Positions 36,582 through 48,048 of a DNA stretch of 64,000 nucleotides are shown here, piece after piece. Positions within the stretch are counted from its first letter, which is position 1; each line of letters begins with the position of its first letter. Both the position numbers and the translations under genes were made by a program. Below the pieces are notes generated by a model. The model saw only the letters and a program-made list of their open reading frames with translations. It searched no databases and was not told where the DNA came from. The DNA comes from Stenocarpella maydis. Lineage: Eukaryota > Ascomycota > Sordariomycetes > Diaporthales > Diaporthaceae. The stretch covers positions 286,194-350,193 of the forward strand of contig NQMI01000039.1 of the NCBI GenBank assembly GCA_002270565.1, given 5' to 3'.

Positions 36582-38894
36582 ATGTGGTCTGACCAGTCAG
36601 ACCTGCCTCACAACCCCTCGTACTACGAGAATAGTGGCCAGCCTTCGTCTTCCTCCTCGTCATCGACCATTCCTTCCCAACAGTCGACCGCCGCCCTCCA
36701 CCACGGCCCTACGCTGTCTCCGTCTCTGTCCGCGACTGCGACTGCGCCTGCGGTCCCCTCCGCCTCCGCCTCCCAGTTTGACCACTACCTGCACCCTGCC
36801 TACAACCGCGACGAGCCCGACTATGAGAACGACTTGGAGCGCCATCTGTCCTTCTTCCACTCTCCCGACACCCAGTCCCCGGCCGACGACATGTCTGATG
36901 ACCACGACATGGACGACGGCGGAGCGCCCGTTCATTACGGAGACATCGCCAACATCTTGACCCAGGGCATGGAAGTCGACTATGATTCCGAGCACGACGA
37001 CGACATCAGTGTCTCACACCATGTGCTGGCAGGCCTCCCCTCCCCTCCCCCTCTGATGAACGCACCGCCTCACTACGGCACCTTCCAAGCCCAATACGCC
37101 CTGCCGTATCCGGCTTCCATGCTGCACGTCCATCCGGCTGCCACCATGCAACCACCACCACAACCTCCCCAGGGGCCGCCCGACGACGGCCAGGAGGCGA
37201 ACAATGATATCGCGCACCACGTCCCTTTGCATCACACTCAGACGACACACACGAATTTCTTGAACAACCCGAATGCGGTCGCCCTCGGCCCCGAGAACTA
37301 CAATCTTGCCGATTTCATCCGTGTCTGGGCCTGGCAGAATGGAGTATGGCAGGGTGTTTCGCGGGAACGCGGCCGCTATCCTTGGCTGGACAGGATAAGT
37401 CCCCAGATATCCAAGGACGTCTCGCGGATAGAATACCACGACCTCGAAGGAGACAGCTGCGACGTCCAGGGTATGAATTGGGACGACCTCGGCGTCACGA
37501 GAAGCGAGGCTCGGGAACGGCGGTTGCTCACCTATAAAAACTATGTCAACATACCGCGTTCGGACCGATGGCAGGTAAGAAGTGTCATAGGCCGGCTGTC
37601 TACTGCTTTTTTCCTTTTAATTTTTTTTTTTTTTTTTTTTTCAAAATTGGAATTTTTTTTTTTTTTAGAGCATGCCCATGGAAATGGCTAACCCCCGGCG
37701 CAGGAACACCACGACGCTTTGCCATGTACCGAAAACTACTTCAGGTTTCAACGCCTCAATGTGCGGAAAAATGTGAATCTAGCACACTTCCAGCTTCGCA
37801 ATGTGCTCGCGTCGACTTCAAGAAGCCAGGTTTTCTATCCTGGTCAAATGGCGGTGCACCAGTTCAATCCCATTTCCGGCAAGGGCAAAATCGCCATGAA
37901 GGCTCAAGAAACGCCTCATCTACAGGTCTCGACCCTCGCCGCAGGTCATGGTACGCTGGTAGCTGGTGGCTTCTTTGGTGAATACTGTTTCAGGCGGCTC
38001 GACTCGGACGAAGAGGATACCACCGCGCAGGTTCAAGAAGGAACCATCACAAGCGACAACAGCGGTATCACAAACCACGTCCAGCTTCATCTATCCAGAA
38101 ACTCGTCGAGTCCAAAGGCTGCCTTCGCATCCAATGACAAAGGCTTCCGCGTTCTTGATGTCGAGACTGACAAGTTTGTCTCGGATATGAGTTTCCCGCA
38201 ACCCATCAACTGCTCTGCAATTTCCCCGGATTGCCGGTTACGGGTCATGGTCGGGGACCAGCAACAGGTGTTCATAACGAAAGCAGAAGCCGACGGCCAG
38301 CCTGAAATACTACAGTGTCTGGATGGCCACGAGGATTTCGGTTTCGCGTGCGATTGGGCGGACGATGGCTGGACCGTCGCAACTGGTTTCCAAGACAAGT
38401 CCATCAAAATTTGGGACGCCCGCCGTTGGACCAACAGCCGCGGAGTCGCCACCCCGGTCTGCACACTGCGGTCTGAGATGGCTGGTGTTCGGGCACTCAA
38501 ATTCTCACCTCTCGGGTCTGGGAAGCGCGTGCTGGTGGCTGCAGAAGAAGCGGACTTTGTCAACATCATCGATGCGCAGACATTCCAGGCGAAGCAGACG
38601 TTTGATTTCTTTGGCGAAATCGGCGGTGTCTCTTTTGTAAACGAGGGCCAGGACCTCCACGTCCTATGCTGCGATCGTGTCAGGGGCGGGCTCTTCCAGC
38701 TCCAACGATGCGGAGTGGGTGCCGAGAGAAATTACGATGTTGATGATTTTAGGCACAGGCCGTATGACCGGTGGTGGAAGAATACCACCTACGACTGGCA
38801 CGAATTCAAGACCACGCCCAGGCAAATGAAACAGCATTCTGACAACCGGAGGAGACGCCGCGCCCTGGCCTTGGAGCCCCTGACTCCTTTCTGA
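36582..38894 (+). CDS. WD40-repeat protein (DUF2415-like, S. pombe C2A9.03 type)
   Basis: Two exons, 36582-37574 and 37704-38894, give 727 residues. Residues 1 to about 230 are low-complexity and acidic (MWSDQSDLPHNPSYYEN at the start). A conserved block follows (FIRVWAWQNGVWQGVSRERG ... DSCDVQGMNWDDLGVTRSEA), leading into a WD40 propeller in exon 2. The clearest repeat is TVATGFQDKSIKIWDARRW. Others are weaker (GTLVAGGFFGEYCFRRL; LRSEMAGVRALKFSPLGSG). The end is basic (RRRRRALALEPLTPF). The family is conserved in fungi, with relatives annotated only as WD-repeat proteins; WD40 propellers are scaffolds, so no enzyme activity is expected. The intron is long (129 bp) and carries two T homopolymers. 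Phase is preserved across it and conserved sequence flanks both sides, so the model is solid. Confidence 0.88.
37621..37666 (+). repeat. Two T homopolymers inside the WD40-gene intron
   Basis: Runs of 21 T (37621-37641) and 14 T (37653-37666) separated by a short A-rich spacer, between the GTAAGA donor and the GGCTAACCC branch box. They form an exaggerated polypyrimidine tract. Confidence 0.85.
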
Positions 38895-40245
38895 GGCCTC
38901 ACCGGCATGAACATACCTTGGAAGTCAGGCACAAGACTATTTCTCTATATAATCACCAACACACAATGATACCCTTCGAACCTTTTTCAACCCTTTCCCG
39001 GTGTGGCAGTCGCCGCATAAGCATTATTACACGACCTTCAGCATTGCATCAACGATCCGGCAGGAGTTTCGGGCATTGGGAGCGTTGATCTCAGGCACGA
39101 TCCAACGCGGAAACATTTCTGCAGGATTCCCCACTTGGCTTTTTTTTTTCTTTTTTTTCGTCCTTCCCTCGCCTCTCAAGTTCATGGAAGAGAAAGGCGC
39201 ATCCATCAGTGGTTTCTCCCTCACGACCTAGACGATTCGACAAACTGACCACAAGTGCATGTTCGGAAGGCATTCCTTTTGATTTTGTTTCCTCTACGCT
39301 CTATATGATAAGCCAACAAGGCATGATGAGGCGCTGGCTGTAAATGCTACAAACTAGCACAAGACTGCAAAGTATTCAAAAATTCAAATTCTTGAAAGAC
39401 ATGCGGTTTGACGTCGAAGGGGCACCCTGACACCAGATAGGGTTTTTCAAGATAGGATCAAGCACCAATGAGATGAGTTTAGCATCTATGAGTTTGTCTT
39501 CTGCATAGCTTTGACGTGGCGAAAGATACACAGTGCTTGGAGCGAATTGTTACAACCACGCTTGTTATACAGCAGGTCTTGTAATCCAGGACTCAAGTAG
39601 AGAGATGGCACGGCGTGTCACTCTGCTTTGCCTAGGCCCCTGAATGGGTTGGTCGGGTGTGCAAAATCACGACACCAATCTGGCTGACGAGCCACCCCGT
39701 CCCGGCACAAAAGAGGCAGAGCACCCATACCCGTGCGTAAACATACGCACCTAACCACCGCCTCCCCTATTATTATACTTACAGTCAGCTCACATAGCAC
39801 CTGCAATCATCTTGTTATGTTAAACCTCCCATGCTCTAGCCTTGACCTCAACCTTGTTCTGCAATCTTCCACTTTCCTCCTCAGGAGGGAGTTTTGGAAG
39901 TATACTAATGATTCCCTGCCCTGCCCGGCTTATGTCATGTAACCCATCAAGATCAGGAATCAAGCAGCCAGGCAGCTTGTGTCGCCCCTTTTGCCGCAGC
40001 CATGAGCTAGCTCGGGCCACTCCGTGGGCTTCGACATTATTCTTCCTTCGATAGTTGACCGGGCTGGAGGCCTTCTGTTCCCAGACATCTCGAGCTTCTC
40101 AGCTGTACATCTCGGAACGGAATCTTCATTTTCATCTTGCTCACATTAAAGTCTTGCGATATTTACATAACTAGTCCTACGGCCTATTGGACGTTCCATA
40201 TATGAAATCTTTTCTCTGTACACTTGAGCCACGGATCCCCGCTCT
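38895..40245. other. Intergenic region
   Basis: About 1.35 kb, AT-richer than its surroundings. It holds the 3' region of the WD40 gene, a T-rich homopolymer patch at 39139-39158 and the upstream region of the HET pseudogene. No gene supported. Confidence 0.55.
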
Positions 40246-42050
40246 ATGACCAGCACCTGTATAAGTGCCCAACCATCGCCCGGAGAGCCCGTCATTACCC
40301 GATCCTCGAGCGAACAACGACCAGCTATGGACGCATCCATCTTGCAGACGACGGTTCAATTCAACTACGACTCTCTCCCAGACGCTGCGGGATACATAAG
40401 GCTCCTGGAGGTCCTGGACTACGAACACTCTGGGGACATCAAGATCCGATGCAGAATGACAACATGGCCAGTGGGCAATAGATCGTCCTACCGCTCAATA
40501 CCATATACATGGGGTAATCCCGAGCTCGTCCAAACCGTTGTGATCAATAATCAGGCCTTCCCAGTCCGGACACATTGCGAGGTCGTCTTAAAACAAGCCT
40601 ATTGGTACGATAAGACTTCCTACTACTGGGTTGATGCTATCTATCAACCAGGGGAATCTTGAAGAGAAGAGTGTACAAATCTCAATGATGGGGAGCATCT
40701 ATAAACAAGCTTCTCAGGTGCTGGCTTGTGTGGGAGACCATACTGATGGCAGAGCTTTTCTGGTCCGCGCGCTTCAACGACGCGCGGTTACGAAAATGAT
40801 AAATGCCCCGCTATGTAACCCTCTCTCCTTGAAATTCAGGCTGGGGCAACGGCTCTCTACTATTGTGCGGTTCCTTCATGCTAGGTTTTGCTTTATTAAC
40901 CGCCCATATTTTACGCGACCTTGGATATTACAGGAGCTGCGGAATGCACGGGACGCCACTCTCTCGTGTGGGTTGGATACAATACCAGGTCGTGCCGTAC
41001 ATATCATGGTAGGGGCGATCCTCTTCCATGTGAATCCCATGAGTGACTGCTTGTCGCTATACGGGAAATGCGCCTTTTCAAGAAGGCTTCTGATCTATCG
41101 AAGACTCTTCCCAGAGGACGGGTATCGGCGGAAATACCAGAGGGTTGTGGCGAAAACTTGTCCGAGCTTTGGTGGAACGTGGTGCTCGGGGCGATTCTTC
41201 TCGTGGGGTCTCGAACTGACATGCGTGGTATCATTTACGCGACGAAGACGTTAGAATTCCAGGAAAGGAGAGGTAAAATACTCGTCATTATCTCCTTGGG
41301 TGATTGGGGCCCAAGTATACCTGATTACGCGTAAACCGAGTTCCAAGTTGCCGTCGGCCTTTTCAGGGCTTTTCTGAGCAGCTCGCATCAGCGCAAAAAG
41401 TTGATGTTGGAATTGTGGAACGTATCCCATGTGTTTGATGGTATCATCGGTTTTGCCAGGGCTGGACAGGAACTCGACCGACGTGCCCAGCGCGTTTGAA
41501 CCACGAAAGGTCGAGCTGGAAAGATATCCTATAGGCGAGAATACCAATGTCAATTACACACACAAGACAGGCATGAAGCAACGAAAGGCTGGCGTGTGTC
41601 GAGCAGACATGTGGCCAAAACTGATCAGGGCTTCTTGACTTGGAGTCCGCCGGAGCACTTCGCAAACAAGGTGTGCTTGCCTGTTAGGGTCAAAGATGGC
41701 GATTGGGTCGTGCAGGCACATCCGCAAGCGCATCGCGATAATTTTGTGCTGGTCAGAGAGGACGTCAACGGGCTATGGTGGTCCCCTTATAGGTTACGCT
41801 ATTGTAGAGATTTATGGTACGGAGGTGCCCTGTGCCAAATTCGGGATCCATTGGGACGCAGAAGATTTGGTAGTATATACCCTCTGGTATCGAGAGACAT
41901 CTTGTTTGGACCCCTTCCTAGAATTTTGTCTCCCTTGGGATGATCCCACCTTGTTGGGAAGACGGTTGAATACTGCTATTTGCAGGAAAGGGGCTCTAGG
42001 CTCGTCGTATGCGTATCGTCAAGGTGGTGACTGAGAGGAGAGTGACCGCT
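40246..42050 (+). pseudogene. Decayed HET-domain (heterokaryon incompatibility) gene
   Basis: From ATG 40246 the frame carries HET-type features: FNYDSLPDAAGYIRLLEVL, then YRSIPYTWGNP (family motif Y-x-L-S-Y-x-W-G), then YYWVDAI. At about 40638 the frame breaks inside the expected W-V-D-A-I-C-I-N-Q motif. About two bases are missing, and the next frame continues with SINQGNLEEKSVQISMMGSIY and TRPWILQELRNAR. That frame ends at 41254. Homology-like text reappears in other frames around 41640-41950, resembling the C-terminal half of HET proteins (NFVLVRED, then LIGYAIVEIYGTEVP after a further shift). At least two frame breaks are therefore needed. Functional HET proteins trigger cell death after fusion of unlike strains; this copy looks inactive. 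Right limit approximate. A sequencing error could explain one break but hardly all. Confidence 0.8.
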
Positions 42051-42371
42051 GGGTTTAATATGTCAAGAGGTCAACTTTCCATATCCAGGCGATCCATTAC
42101 CGTTGACCTGGGCTCCGTTACAGAGGAACAAGGTCGGCCGTGGTCGGTGTCGAAGACAGCCCGGCCTAATTCCTCTCACTGCCAGCCATCCTACAGAATC
42201 ACATGGCGCATTTACTTCGCACACAGCGGGAGAGCTTATCAGAAAGGGCGGTGTAATTGACATATCGAATTGACAACTGTCATATGAATCCGACATACAA
42301 AGAAAGGTCAAAGACACACAAGTTTTATATGCAAGGGGGGGTTACTATCCTACAACCATGACACCAGCTCC
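42051..42371. other. Short intergenic region
   Basis: About 320 bp between the HET pseudogene remnant and the stop codon of the GH17 gene, with nothing recognisable beyond the GH17 3' region. Confidence 0.5.
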
Positions 42372-44512
42372 TTAGTTGCCGTCGCCCAGGCCAAGAGCGC
42401 CAAAGAGATTGCCGACACCCCAGTGCTTCTCGCAGAGGCAGGCGCCGTCGGCCTTCCACTTGTCGTCGAACATGGAGAAGAAGACGACCTTGTCGCCGAG
42501 CGTCTCCTTGACACTAGTCATGGCAATCTGCTGGTTGAGGACGGAGGGGACGTTGACGCCGTTGGTGTTGCCGGAGGTCGGGTAGCCGCACTCGAGGACG
42601 TAGCCGGGCTTGCCACCGCAGCCATTCTCGACAATCTCGAGCTGGCTCTTGACGAACTTGCCGGCGTCGACGGGCAGGACGTCGGCGTTGAAGTACGAGT
42701 GGATGTTGGCGGCCACGACGTCGACGGCGTCGCAGACGAGGGACTTGACGTCCTCCTGCTGCCAGGCGCCGACGATGTCGGTGGTGGTGTAGGGGCCGTG
42801 GTAGTCGGTCAGCTCGCCCCTGACGTGCGAGATGAGGTCGACCAGCTGCTGGGCGGTGCAGTAGCCGTTGTACAGGGCCTCGTTCCCGACGGCCAGGAGC
42901 TCGACGAGGTCCCACCGGCCCCACTCCTTGAGGGCGGAGATCTGGGTGTCGACGTCGGGGGAGCCGTTGGAGCAGCCGTACTCGCTGATGAAGATACCGA
43001 CAATCATCTTCACTCCGTACTTGGAACAGGCGTCACCAACGAGCGGCAGGGTGTCACAGTCGGTCGAGTACACGCGCAGCGTCTTGAAGCCAGAGTTAGC
43101 GATGGACTTGACATCGGCATCGATGACATCGAAAGTCTTGCAGTGGCCGTTGTCGGAGTCGTAGGGCGTGTAGGTCATGGCCCACAGGTTTCCACTGCCA
43201 CCAAGGGATCCAGTAGGGACGGAAGAGGCAGCGGCCGAGGAAGACGAGGAGGGAGACGAGGAGGAAGACGAGGAGGCAGCCGAGGAGGCCGAGGGGGCCG
43301 AGGGGGCCGAGGAGGAAGCCGAGGAGGGAACGGGGACCAGGGTAGACGCCGAAGAGGTGGTCGGAGCGGGAGACGGCGCGGCGCTGGAGACGACGGGGGG
43401 GACAACGGCGCTCGAAGCGCTGGGGACCACAACGGCGGTGGATGTCGTGGCAGCGGTGGTCTCGACGCCCTCGAAGGGGCAGTAGATGACGGTCTCGGTG
43501 GTGACCTCGGTCGTAACAGCTGGTGCGGTGTAAGTACCGGGGAGGAACGTCGTCACAACCGGGACGGTCACAGTCGCAGCGGGCTCAGTGACGGTGACGG
43601 TCGTAGGGGCGATCGTGTAAGTGCCAGCGGACGGGCAGACCTTTTTTTGGATGTCAGCTGCGGGCGCTCATAAATTTGCCATCCTTTCACCCCCATGATT
43701 CGCGAGATGCTTACGTAGGTAGTGGTCTGGATCAGGCTGGTGACGACTCCTCCGCTCTGGGTCGAGACGGTAGCGTAGGGGCACACAACCGTCGTGGCAG
43801 TTTCCACGATGCTGCAAAGACATATCAGCCGTGATCGATTGCGAGTGCCATGCCGAGAGCCCTCATATATCCCCTCGTCGTTCCGCCCAGAGCCTACAGC
43901 CTCGGCCACCCAGCGCAGGAGAGATTGGGTACTTCAGGGTAACCTACGTAGTGACACCTCCGAGCGTATGGGTTCCGGAGGGGACCTGAGTGGTGGATGG
44001 GACCACGGTGGAGGTGGTCTCAGTCACGGTCATGGTCGTGGCCGGGAATGTGTACGTTCCTGCGGTGAGGTCAGCCCGTGTTCTTCATTAATCCTCGTCA
44101 CCCCCAGCTAAGGAGTACTCACCGGGCGTGGAGACCGTCTGGGCAATAGGCGTGGGAACCACGGCAGGGGACGAAGCCACCGGAGCAGTGGCAGCAGACG
44201 TGGTCGGGATCACGGCCTGGGAAGAAGGCGTGATGACGGCGCTGCTGGCGGTGGTCCTGGCCGGGGCATTGGGGGTTGGCTGCCCTGTATTTGCAGAGTC
44301 AGTCACCAGGGACGAAAGCTGATGTCAGGGTGAAGAATTGGCAGCCTACAGATGAAATCGGTGCCAGTGACGGTCGTGTAGTAGGTGGTGCAACCGGGAA
44401 CGCAGACTTCGGTATCATTGGCCCTCTTGTTGAAGAGGTCATGCGCGCGGCGGTGGGCATGGGCATTGGCGCCTCCGAGGAGGGCCGCGGCCACGAGGGG
44501 TGAGGTCTTCAT
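42372..44512 (-). CDS. Secreted GH17 cell-wall glucanase/transglycosylase-like protein
   Basis: Five exons on the minus strand, 44512-44350, 44284-44123, 44059-43948, 43811-43715 and 43640-42372, give 600 residues with phases 1, 1, 2 and 0. MKTSPLVAAALLGGANAHA is a signal peptide. Residues about 30-270 hold repeated Thr/Val-rich segments (for example TYTIAPTTVTVTEP) and a Ser/Pro/Ala linker that is probably O-mannosylated. The catalytic GH17 domain runs from about residue 300 to the end: LWAMTYTPYDSDNGHCKTF, the acid/base E432 in AVGNEALYNG, and the nucleophile E528 in VLECGYPTSG. GH17 fungal wall proteins of the Scw/Bgl2 kind act on beta-1,3-glucan, often as transferases. No C-terminal GPI signal is present, so wall or secreted location is inferred. 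Each small N-terminal exon encodes one T/V-rich unit, suggesting growth by repeat duplication. The stop is TAA at 42374-42372. Confidence 0.92.
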
Positions 44513-44770
44513 GTTTTCGGGTGAAGGCACAAAGAAGCCGACGAGTATTATATCCGAGGGATTAAGTAGTAAATTTTTTTTTGGGGGGGGGAGCGAGAAA
44601 CAAAGGGAAAAAAGGCTACCATGTCCAGGACGTTGGTACAACGTGTAGTATACATGCATGACGTATATTCACTTGGATGGCGTCATGTAGCATCTGCCGC
44701 GCCGAAAACTACTGATGTAGGACTTTCCAGAGAGGGTCAAAACGATATGCATCGGTAAATGGGAATGCTG

Positions 44771-44836
<66 letters not shown>

Positions 44837-45180
44837 TACACACACACACGCATGATACATAGATACACCATTTCCGCGGGTGTTCGTGGTAGTATTTGTG
44901 GTCGCTTAAAAAATATATACATACGCTGCAGTAAAATACGGCAGGAGAAGAGCACGGTCCGGAATTAGCCAGCCCGAGCATGTCGAAGGCGGCAAGCGCA
45001 TGGCTCGCCCAACCTTGTTTTCCCCCCATGACAACGTCAGAGTCAACCTTGAGAAGGTTAAAAACATCAGCCTCTCGGGAGCCGCCACGGCTCGGGGGCG
45101 CTCACGTGCCTGGTGTAACACTGACAAGGTCGCAGCAACAAGCAACGGTCATCAAGCACGAGGGCCAGCAGGGCCCTCCC
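44513..45180. other. Intergenic region with long CA repeat
   Basis: About 670 bp holding the GH17 promoter and the 3' region of the truncated aspartic protease gene. A G-run follows a T-run at 44572-44591, and a CA dinucleotide array lies at 44774-44834. Confidence 0.6.
44774..44834. repeat. CA dinucleotide microsatellite
   Basis: About 30 uninterrupted CA units, followed by an imperfect CA continuation to about 44850. It is the longest simple repeat in the window, and a Z-DNA-prone sequence about 260 bp upstream of the GH17 start. Confidence 0.95.
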
Positions 45181-45604
45181 TCACGACGTCGGCTTCGCAG
45201 CCCAGCCGAGGCGCTTGCTGCCGCCGTCAAAGACCACGAGGGCCGCCTTGAGGGCGATGTCGCCAAAGATGGAGAGGCCGATGCCCGCGTCGGACTGCAG
45301 GCCGCCGAAGCACGTCTGGTTGGACGAGTCGACCGGCGCGTAGTTGATGAAGGCGCCGGGCACGGTGATCTGGCCGTCGCCCACGGCGAAGGAGAAGTCG
45401 GGCAGGGTCGCGTCGCACGAGAAGACGAACCCGCCGTCCTGCTCGCTGTCCTGCGCGCCGTCCACCTGCTGGTAGTACGCCGAGACCACCTCCTGCGGCA
45501 GCATGAGCAGCGTGGTGCCCGTGTCCGCGATGCCGGTGATGGTGGCCGGCGTCATGGCCACGGCGCGCTTGCTGCTGGCGCTGCCGCCGCCCGCAGTCAC
45601 GGGC
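45181..45604 (-). CDS. Pepsin-like aspartic protease (A1), C-terminal part; 5' end lost in assembly gap
   Basis: An open frame of 141 codons ends at TGA 45183-45181 and runs without a start into the run of N at 45605. It contains the second catalytic motif of A1 proteases, ADTGTTLLMLP, then FSCDATLPDFSFAVGDG, a CFGGLQSD block and the conserved GLSIFGDIALKAALVVFD. Those features match the C-terminal lobe of aspergillopepsin-like enzymes (about 400 residues), so roughly the first 250-280 residues are missing. Across the gap the DNA has no coding continuation, so the missing part is not simply seven bases. The whole enzyme would carry a signal peptide and propeptide and cleave proteins at acid pH outside the cell; neither can be checked here. 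Confidence 0.88.
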
Positions 45605-45611
45605 NNNNNNN
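45605..45611. other. Assembly gap (7 N) inside the aspartic protease gene
   Basis: Seven ambiguous bases. Left of it is protease coding DNA in the minus direction; right of it is AT-rich, non-coding-looking DNA with no A1 N-terminal lobe. The gap size is therefore nominal and real sequence has been lost or collapsed. Confidence 0.95.
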
Positions 45612-47467
45612 GTATATATGTGTATCTGATCGCAAAGTAACGAGTGCCCGCTGAAAGAGTGAAGCGGTAGGTAAGGGTTGTGGTACGGAGAGGCGAAAGC
45701 TGGCGATGCTTTCAACTTGGTAATGTCACCGCATCAAAGGGGTCCGTGAGGGAGGCAAGAGAAGGAGGAACCGGTGGAATGAGAGGGCGCCCGGGTCGGG
45801 AGGGTATTATTTTATTACTTCTGGCGGACGCTGGGGTAGTGTGAGCGGAGGCGGGCAGAGCGTCGGTGCCCCTGATCACACATGTTCACCCACACAGGCA
45901 GACGAGAGGGTCGGCCCTGGACTGACGGGGAGATGCGCGGGTGGATCCCCACAGTCGAGTCGAACAGGGCTGGCCATGGCATGGCCTAGTCGGGCGAGAG
46001 TGCTAATCTCTACGGAGCGAGGATATCCACCAGCTCATCAGCGCTCAGTGGGCTCTCATGGGGCCCACCTGGGAGCGCAGGATCCCGCCAAGAGCCGGTC
46101 CTGGTGGGCAGCCCGTAGAAAAGCCGGAGGCGAGCTGTGGCCAGGCCGGCTTATCAGGCACGAGGCAGGCTGGCACGGCGTTGGGGCAGCGGGTGGCCTT
46201 CTGGCCTCCTACAGACCCGACTGGTGAGGTGGCGGACGACAAGATGCGGTCGCAGCCGCAGGTGTCGCAGGTGTCACTGGTGTCACTGGTGTCACTGGTG
46301 TCACTGGTGTCACTGGGCCAGAGCGGCAGTCAGCATCTGCGACGAGACGCGATGTGGCGGTACGTGGGAGTGGTGAGGGTGGCGGAAATAGGGGCGAGGG
46401 AAAACCTGGAGATGGCACGACCGGGCTGCAGACGACGTTAGGCCGAGAACAGAACAAGCACAGCAGGGGGCCCCCGAGGGGCAGTGGCCAGTCAAGATGC
46501 TGCGTGGGCAGGGCGGGCCACAAAAGGGAAATTGGACATCTGCCTCCACCACGAGCGAGCACCTAGTAGTAGAGCTAATAATGGACTCGGGCTGGGGCAC
46601 GGCGGTGCCATGGGGGTTGTCGCCCTCGCTGGCGCATCGTGAGGTGTCGCGCGATGCGACGCGACGAGATGACAGGGCAGACGGGAGCGCAGCCTGCAGA
46701 CCAAGATAGCAACTGTCAAGATTGGGCTGCCTGAAACAAGCAGTCGGCGCTGGCGATCACTCTTTCGCACCATCTCCGTTGGGCGTAGGCTCGAACTGGC
46801 CTAGTTCAGTGCACTACTGTAGCTGAGTGATGGCCCCGTACCTGCATCTCGAGCCCCGTGCGGCTGCTGTCGGTGCGGGAGCCTGCAGCCCAGGTGTGGT
46901 TTTTAGTGTGGCCCACATGGAAGGCTGCTGCTATCTGCTACTTATCTGCTACTACGGAAGCAGGTTGGCATGTAGACTGACACGAACACCAAGCATCATC
47001 ACCACCACCACAGATGGGTGAGCCGTCCCTCCTGGACCAGCCAAATGACCCGCCCTTGACCTTCCGACCGGGCCACTGCCGCCTTCCTGTTGATCAGTGC
47101 CACCCCCCCGGGAGATCCATCTCGTGATGAGAAAGCTTGGCCGCTCACTTAATTTCGCGCGCTGCCTGATTTCACCGGCCGCTTGGCGACGGGGCATCAC
47201 GGTCCCAGAACGCGCGGGCGCGCATCGGCTACAATGACTTGCCAAGACACACAGTCGCTTTCATTGCTTCAGCCTCGACGACTCTCCGAGCCCGCACCTA
47301 GCATGCATGGCCAATCAGCCAGACACTGCCATGTCGCTCACACCCGCCTATCTGGTACGCTTTATGCAGCATGGCCCCTCCCGCAAATACCACGTGGGCT
47401 CCAAACGCCGCCCTGCCCCCGGATGCCACGTCCCAACCGTGAGCCCGGCACGAGCCTCGTCCGCCCC
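45612..47467. other. Intergenic region
   Basis: About 1.85 kb. It holds a tandem 9-bp array (46262-46315) and the 3' region of the GPI-protein gene. Any promoter of the protease gene would be here only if the gap is small. No gene supported; several 70-130 codon frames overlap each other. Confidence 0.55.
46262..46315. repeat. Tandem 9-bp array GTGTCACTG
   Basis: One diverged unit (GTGTCGCAG) followed by five perfect GTGTCACTG units. As a multiple of three it is open in several frames, which inflates chance ORFs here. Confidence 0.9.
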
Positions 47468-48048
47468 TTACATCTGCAACGCTGCGCTGGCAGCCAGACA
47501 CAAGGCCAGGAGCCCAGTCTCGGTGGTTTGTTAGTCGGCGTCTGGTCTCCCTGGGAAGCTCCCTGGTCTCAACATACCGAGATCTTGTTGCACGCGCTGC
47601 GCACGGCGCCGTTGACACTGTCCATGGAATCCATGGAATCCCCCGCACCGCCGGTCCCCGAGGGCGACGCCCCACCGGTTGTCCCTGCCATGCCGCTCAT
47701 GTTCACGTGGCCCATGTCACCCTGAGCCTGCGTGGTTGTGATGGCCCAGCTCATGCTGGAGGACGGCGACGGGGGCGTCTGCGTGTCAATGACCAGCGTG
47801 CCCGGCGTGCCCGAGACGTCCGAGACATCCGACGGCATGATGGCCGTTGGAAGCGGAGTTGCGGCCGCCACCGCCTGGCTGGCTGTGGCGGCCTCGGCAG
47901 TGACAGGTTCGCCAGTGGGCATCTGCTCGGCAGCCGTCGCCGTGTTGCTGTCCGCCATCCCCATTTCGTGGCCAGGCGCCATTGAGTCCATCTCCTGGGC
48001 CAGGACCGCTGAGCCCGCGAGCACCAGAACGCAGAATCGCGATGCCAT
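47468..48048 (-). CDS. Small predicted GPI-anchored surface protein
   Basis: Two exons on the minus strand, 48048-47578 and 47518-47468 (59 bp intron, GTATGT donor, GACTAAC branch, CGAG acceptor), give 173 residues. MASRFCVLVLAGSAVLA is a signal peptide. The mature part is rich in Thr, Ala, Ser, Pro and Met (for example MDSMAPGHEMGMADS), probably disordered and O-glycosylated. The small last exon gives TGLLALCLAASAALQM, a hydrophobic tail that together with the upstream SVNGAV region has the form of a GPI attachment signal. The exon model is inferred from that tail, since the unspliced frame stops two codons after the donor. No family recognised. The acceptor base before AG is G, which is unusual, so the last exon is the weakest part of the model. 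Confidence 0.7.

Noticed and set aside
42423..43673. 416-codon open frame antisense to the GH17 gene
   Set aside because: A shadow of strong third-position G/C bias in the GH17 exons; its translation is Gly/Arg/Asp low-complexity with no domain.
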